Assembly: GCF_003335505.1 (NCBI RefSeq) | Contig: NZ_QPEX01000045.1 | Coordinates: 558,001 to 622,000, forward strand | Length of the DNA: 64,000 nt | Origin: Bremerella cremea | GTDB taxonomy: Bacteria; Planctomycetota; Planctomycetia; Pirellulales; Pirellulaceae | Direction of reading: 5' to 3' | Position numbers and translations under genes: made by a program | Shown: in pieces, positions 60,709-64,000 of the stretch | Position numbering within the stretch: position 1 is the first letter of the stretch | How the letters are laid out: the number at the start of each line of letters is the position of its first letter | Notes under the pieces: generated by a model | Seen by the model: only the letters and a program-made list of their open reading frames with translations | The model's database searches: none | What the model was told of the DNA's origin: nothing

Positions 60709-61554
60709 ATGCCCAACGATTCGATCAATCCGTTCGCCTCACCGACGGCCTCCACCGATCCCGTCCTGCCCGAGCTAACCCTGGCCGATTTGCCGGAAGG
60801 CTGCCTTATGGCAACCGCTGATGCGACGGTGCTGCAGGCAGAGCCTATTTTGGACCTTAAGTTCTTCGCGCAAGTGACACGGATCAAGCTCAGCCTTTTC
60901 CTGGGGTTTTTCGGGGCCAGCTGTGTTTCTTTCTTTTTCCTGTACTTCCTCGGCGAAGCTACTCCAATGGAGAAGTGGTTGGTGCTTCCTGTCACCTTTA
61001 TCACCTCCCCGCTGTTCATCTATATCAGCCAAGACCAGGAAGGCTTTCCTTTCGATTTCAGGCTCGCGAAACGGCTATTGTTGGTGAGGAATCTCGGCAT
61101 GCAAACGAGACGTAACATCCGCCGCAACTTTTTTGTGATCGAAGAATTCCCAGACGACCAATACCTACCAACTCTCGAAACGATGCTCGATGCAGGCCTA
61201 GTCTTTCTAGACAAAGACCAGGGTCTTACGCTGGAAGGTGCCCATTACCATCTTTGTGTTCCCTGGGATGGTATCTATCTGTGTGAGCTTGTCGAACCGA
61301 AACGATGGACCAAAAAAGCTCCGCTGGTTCGCCTCATCCTACGTCTGGCCGGAGGACCGTTCGAGATCTTCCTAAGACCAGGAATCAAGCCGCTACTGAG
61401 CTTGAACTTCAGCGACCTCAAACAGCAACGGGCCTTTGCCCAAGATTTGCACGATCGAATCACAAGCATGCTGATCGCCAGCCGCGATACGGAAAAGCCG
61501 CATCCCACCGTCTCGTCTGACAACCACTCAAGCAGCGAGAGCGCAAGCGCCTAA
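60709..61554 (+). CDS. NPFASP-family membrane protein 1
   Basis: The 281-residue protein starts MPNDSINPFASPTAST, placing NPFASP at residues 7-12. Two membrane helices follow (about residues 59-82 and 90-108). The C-terminal ~120 residues form a small beta-sheet domain: LTLEGAHYHLCVPWDGIYLCEL, then VRLILRLAGGPFEIFLRPG. No family is recognised. Its stop TAA overlaps the ATG of the next gene (TAATG), so translation is coupled. The four genes from 60709 to the window end are paralogs; this one is the most divergent in its middle part. Confidence 0.8.
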   Translation: MPNDSINPFASPTASTDPVLPELTLADLPEGCLMATADATVLQAEPILDLKFFAQVTRIKLSLFLGFFGASCVSFFFLYFLGEATPMEKWLVLPVTFITSPLFIYISQDQEGFPFDFRLAKRLLLVRNLGMQTRRNIRRNFFVIEEFPDDQYLPTLETMLDAGLVFLDKDQGLTLEGAHYHLCVPWDGIYLCELVEPKRWTKKAPLVRLILRLAGGPFEIFLRPGIKPLLSLNFSDLKQQRAFAQDLHDRITSMLIASRDTEKPHPTVSSDNHSSSESASA

Positions 61555-62390
61555 TGTCTGAAGCCGAACCCAACCCGTTTGCCTCGCCGGCGCTCGAGAC
61601 ACCGCAGGTCGAACCGTCGCCAGTTCCGCTGCGCGATCCATCGCGGGACGTAGCCGCCACCGACCTGGCCGTCGTGCAGGAAGTGTCTCCTCCGTGGAAT
61701 GGACGCGTGCTGACACCCTGGCATTTCCTTTGGGCGCATCTGAGCCGTTATTGGATATACCTGTTGCCGACTGCTTTCATTTTTTACGTCGGCAATCCTA
61801 TTCTCTCGACGTGGCGAGTCTCGATTTTCATGTCGGTCGCCTTGTTGGTGCTGCTGTTGATGTGGGGGCTGTTCATGTTCAGTTCGAACATGATGGTGCC
61901 GTTTTGGTTTGAAGACCGCTACCTTGCGAGCAAGCTGCAACGCGAAGTTCGCTCACGTCCAGAATCGTACACACCAGCCCCTAACTCGACTCACTGCCTG
62001 TTTGTGGCCTGCGTTCCACCAGAGAATTGGCAACGGGCACGCCATCAACTCTCGGCCGACGTGGCAATGATGCGGATCGATCCGTATACTGCCACCATTT
62101 ATCTGGAAGGAGACCAATTTCGCTACCGCATTCCTGTGGCGAGCCTTACTTATTGTTCCGTCGAACACTTCTCCCAACGCTGGACCGAGATCTGGCTGTT
62201 GCGACTTAACTTTCAAGCGACAACCGGACCGCAAGAGCTATTCCTGCGGGTAAGTGACGCCGAAGCATTCAACAACCCGACCAACAGCGGGCGGCAAAGG
62301 AATGCCGAGAAGTATTGGACACGGATCATCCTGTTACAGCAGCAACACGCCGCCAAACCAACCTCCCCTGTTCCAGGCGGCCCTTCATGA
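61554..62390 (+). CDS. NPFASP-family membrane protein 2
   Basis: The 278-residue paralog starts MSEAEPNPFASPALET, again with NPFASP at 7-12. It has two membrane helices (about 66-84 and 90-112) and the conserved C-terminal signature IYLEGDQFRYRIPVASLTYCSV with WLLRLNFQATTGPQELFLRV. Start and stop both overlap neighbours (TAATG with gene 1; ATGA with gene 3), so the three are one operon. The region between the NPFASP motif and the first helix has DLAVVQEVSPPW, matching phrases in paralogs 3 and 4. Confidence 0.8.
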   Translation: MSEAEPNPFASPALETPQVEPSPVPLRDPSRDVAATDLAVVQEVSPPWNGRVLTPWHFLWAHLSRYWIYLLPTAFIFYVGNPILSTWRVSIFMSVALLVLLLMWGLFMFSSNMMVPFWFEDRYLASKLQREVRSRPESYTPAPNSTHCLFVACVPPENWQRARHQLSADVAMMRIDPYTATIYLEGDQFRYRIPVASLTYCSVEHFSQRWTEIWLLRLNFQATTGPQELFLRVSDAEAFNNPTNSGRQRNAEKYWTRIILLQQQHAAKPTSPVPGGPS

Positions 62391-63193
62391 GCAGCGACAA
62401 TGACAACCCGTTTGCTTCCCCCGAGACATCAAATCTTGATCTAAGCCATCCAGATCCGGACGAGGACTACCCGCTTGTTCCCACTACGCGTGCCGTGATC
62501 TCGGAAGTTCCCCCTCCTTATCGAGGCGCTGCCGGTTATGGCTGGGCGATTCTGGCCCGTCGCGTTTCGCAAGTTCTAATCAGCATCATTGGCATTGGAT
62601 ACGGCTTCATCGTAATGACCATGCTGCCTCTATCCCCATGGCAACAGCATTGGGCGCTGGCAGGGCTATTTGTTGTATTCTTGCTCTCGATGTTAGAAAG
62701 TCTCCTTATAGGGATCGTCTTCCGCAGCGATCAGCAGTTTTGGCAAGCAAGAATGATCCAGCAATTAAAACGCCGCCCTGATCCCCTGTTTCGCGCCGAC
62801 CAAGAGCCATACCAATTCGTTACGCTGACCAGCGGAGCGGTCGAGAAGCCGAAACCGTTTCGACTTACCATTGGCCAACCGCACACGCTTGATATCGGTT
62901 TGCTTCGTGCTCATATGACACAACGTGAAGTCTTGCTAGAAGGAAACCTGAAGCGTTATCGCATTCCATACGGCAGCCTTTGGAACTGCGAACTGTGCGA
63001 ACTCCCGCTCGATACGGGCAATACGTGGGTTATACGGCTTGTGCTGGAAACGGACGATGGCCCGCTCGAGCTTCACTTATGCCCTGCAGATGTTATCATG
63101 CGAAAGTCCCTGTTCGGACCGGTTCTGGCAAGCACCGCAGAGCCCTTGTCCGCTGAAATACGGCGCTGCTTAGTGCCGGCAGATAAGTGGTGA
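62387..63193 (+). CDS. NPFASP-family membrane protein 3
   Basis: Starting at the ATG at 62387, which overlaps the stop of gene 2 as ATGA, the product has 268 residues. NPFASP is at 7-12 (MSSDNDNPFASPETSN). Next are YPLVPTTRAVISEVPPPYRGA, two membrane helices (about 63-84 and 91-112) and the C-terminal domain with VLLEGNLKRYRIPYGSLWNCEL and VIRLVLETDDGPLELHLCP. It is closest to paralog 4. Function unknown. A reading from 62315 would overlap gene 2 deeply and is not supported. Confidence 0.8.
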   Translation: MSSDNDNPFASPETSNLDLSHPDPDEDYPLVPTTRAVISEVPPPYRGAAGYGWAILARRVSQVLISIIGIGYGFIVMTMLPLSPWQQHWALAGLFVVFLLSMLESLLIGIVFRSDQQFWQARMIQQLKRRPDPLFRADQEPYQFVTLTSGAVEKPKPFRLTIGQPHTLDIGLLRAHMTQREVLLEGNLKRYRIPYGSLWNCELCELPLDTGNTWVIRLVLETDDGPLELHLCPADVIMRKSLFGPVLASTAEPLSAEIRRCLVPADKW

Positions 63194-63272
63194 CAATCCG
63201 TTCGCATCGGGCATTGCCAGATCTTAGAATCGGGGTAATCCCCATTCCAGCGCACCGAGATTAAGGAACACT

Positions 63273-64000
63273 GTGTCGGATTCTTCCATCAACCCGTTTG
63301 CATCTCCCACGGCCGATATTTCTGAGACGCAGGCCGAAGTTTATCCATTGGTTCCCACAACCAAGGCAGACGTGACCGATGTTCCGGCTCCCTTCGCAAG
63401 AACGGCCAGAACGATGGAGCAGCGTTTTCTCCGCGTCCTAAGCGAGAGCATCACCAGTTTCGCCTTAGCGTTGCCGTTTATCCTACTTATCTTTCTCGTC
63501 ACCGAGTTCTACTCTCTGCGAATGCTTCTGGCGGTGATACTTGGCATTCCGTTTCTCTTGTTTGTCGTTCGTCTGGAGAAAGCAACTGCCCCCAAAGCCT
63601 GGTGGCTGCCGAGAATGATCGACCAATTGAAAGTCCGGCCAGGTGCGTTGTTTTCCGCGGAAGAGACACCGTACCAATTGGTCTTCCTGGTGAGTGTTCC
63701 GAAAAAGGTTCCCGTATTCCGCCTCTCCTCAGTCATAACCAAGATTGCCGATATCGGCCTGATTCGTTTCGACCTGGGGCAACGTGAGATCTTGCTGGAA
63801 GGGGACGCAAAGCGGTACCGCATCCCGCGCGGCAGCCTTTGGACTTTCGACATATACAAACTACAGTTCAACTCCGGCAATCGCGCGGTGGTTCGCATGG
63901 TGCTCGATACCGACGACGGACCGCACGAACTTTATCTACTTCCCCTGGAAACACGCACTTGGCACGACCTGATACGTTTCGATTGGGCCCTCGTCCGTCG
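63273..64000 (+). CDS. NPFASP-family membrane protein 4, 3'-truncated by window end
   Basis: A GTG at 63273, preceded by AAGGA about 7 bases upstream (TTAAGGAACACT), opens a frame that stays open to position 64000 (242 residues seen). It reads MSDSSINPFASPTADISE, so NPFASP is at 7-12 as in its three neighbours. YPLVPTTKADVTDVPAPFA follows, then two membrane helices (about residues 64-95, close together). The conserved domain has ILLEGDAKRYRIPRGSLWTFDI and VVRMVLDTDDGPHELYLLP. It starts 79 bases after gene 3, so it may have its own promoter or be fourth in the operon. Confidence 0.8.
   Translation, partial: MSDSSINPFASPTADISETQAEVYPLVPTTKADVTDVPAPFARTARTMEQRFLRVLSESITSFALALPFILLIFLVTEFYSLRMLLAVILGIPFLLFVVRLEKATAPKAWWLPRMIDQLKVRPGALFSAEETPYQLVFLVSVPKKVPVFRLSSVITKIADIGLIRFDLGQREILLEGDAKRYRIPRGSLWTFDIYKLQFNSGNRAVVRMVLDTDDGPHELYLLPLETRTWHDLIRFDWALVR

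Noticed and set aside
1..64000. CRISPR array, prophage or insertion sequence
   Set aside because: No regularly spaced direct repeats, integrase, transposase or phage structural gene was seen; gene content is core or lineage-specific throughout.

Overview
The window reads as chromosomal DNA of a planctomycete, most likely family Pirellulaceae (Blastopirellula/Bremerella-like). The signs are a PVC-type CxxCH heme protein, a ThuA-domain secreted protein, a DUF1559-type protein, many large secreted proteins with no recognised function, membrane proteins carrying an N-terminal NPFASP motif, and a moderately high GC content. I saw no rRNA, tRNA, CRISPR array, insertion sequence or prophage. Most of the window is core chromosome with lineage-specific genes between.

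Layout. Position 1-417 is the tail of an M20 peptidase, followed by a hairpin repeat. From about 0.66 to 10.5 kb everything is on the minus strand: a small exported protein, ftsY, a GT61 glycosyltransferase, nusB, ribH, rho, coaE and polA. From 10.9 to 12.9 kb are a membrane-anchored coiled-coil protein with a BRCT-like C-terminus and a YbjQ-family gene. From 12.9 to 15.0 kb is a HEAT-repeat gene with a small membrane protein. From 15.4 to 18.8 kb are three consecutive genes (phosphatase, TIM barrel, UbiA-like) matching the F, E and C types of the ebo cluster. Next come clpX, a small SHOCT-like membrane protein, eda, a zinc-ribbon DUF1559-like protein, a secreted repeat protein, holA, a lipoprotein with an internal winged-helix-like domain, a sarcosine-oxidase-type flavoprotein, a Wzz-like chain-length protein, a ThuA protein divergent from a PVC heme protein, a WcaJ-type phosphotransferase, an AsmA-like protein, tpx, a BON-domain protein, alaS, recA, thpR and a PfkB kinase.

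From 45 to 64 kb lie a ~1000-residue secreted protein, an Ntn-hydrolase asparaginase, a PH-like membrane protein, rlmI, gltX, a membrane protein with five copies of an aromatic/basic motif in its tail, a FAH-family hydrolase, an HD/PAS/GGDEF signalling protein, glyS, and four tandem paralogous membrane proteins that each have NPFASP at residues 7-12. The fourth runs off the window end.

How they work together. Information-processing genes dominate: polA, holA, recA, nusB, rho, alaS, gltX, glyS, rlmI, ftsY and clpX. Exopolysaccharide genes (GT61, Wzz-like, WcaJ-like) are scattered rather than in one operon, which is common in planctomycetes. The best candidates for undescribed biology are the tandem NPFASP family, the partial ebo-like set, the lipoprotein with an embedded winged helix, the GWFSFGRK repeat protein, and a ~100-bp dispersed repeat present twice. 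These are inferences from reading the sequence; no database search was run.
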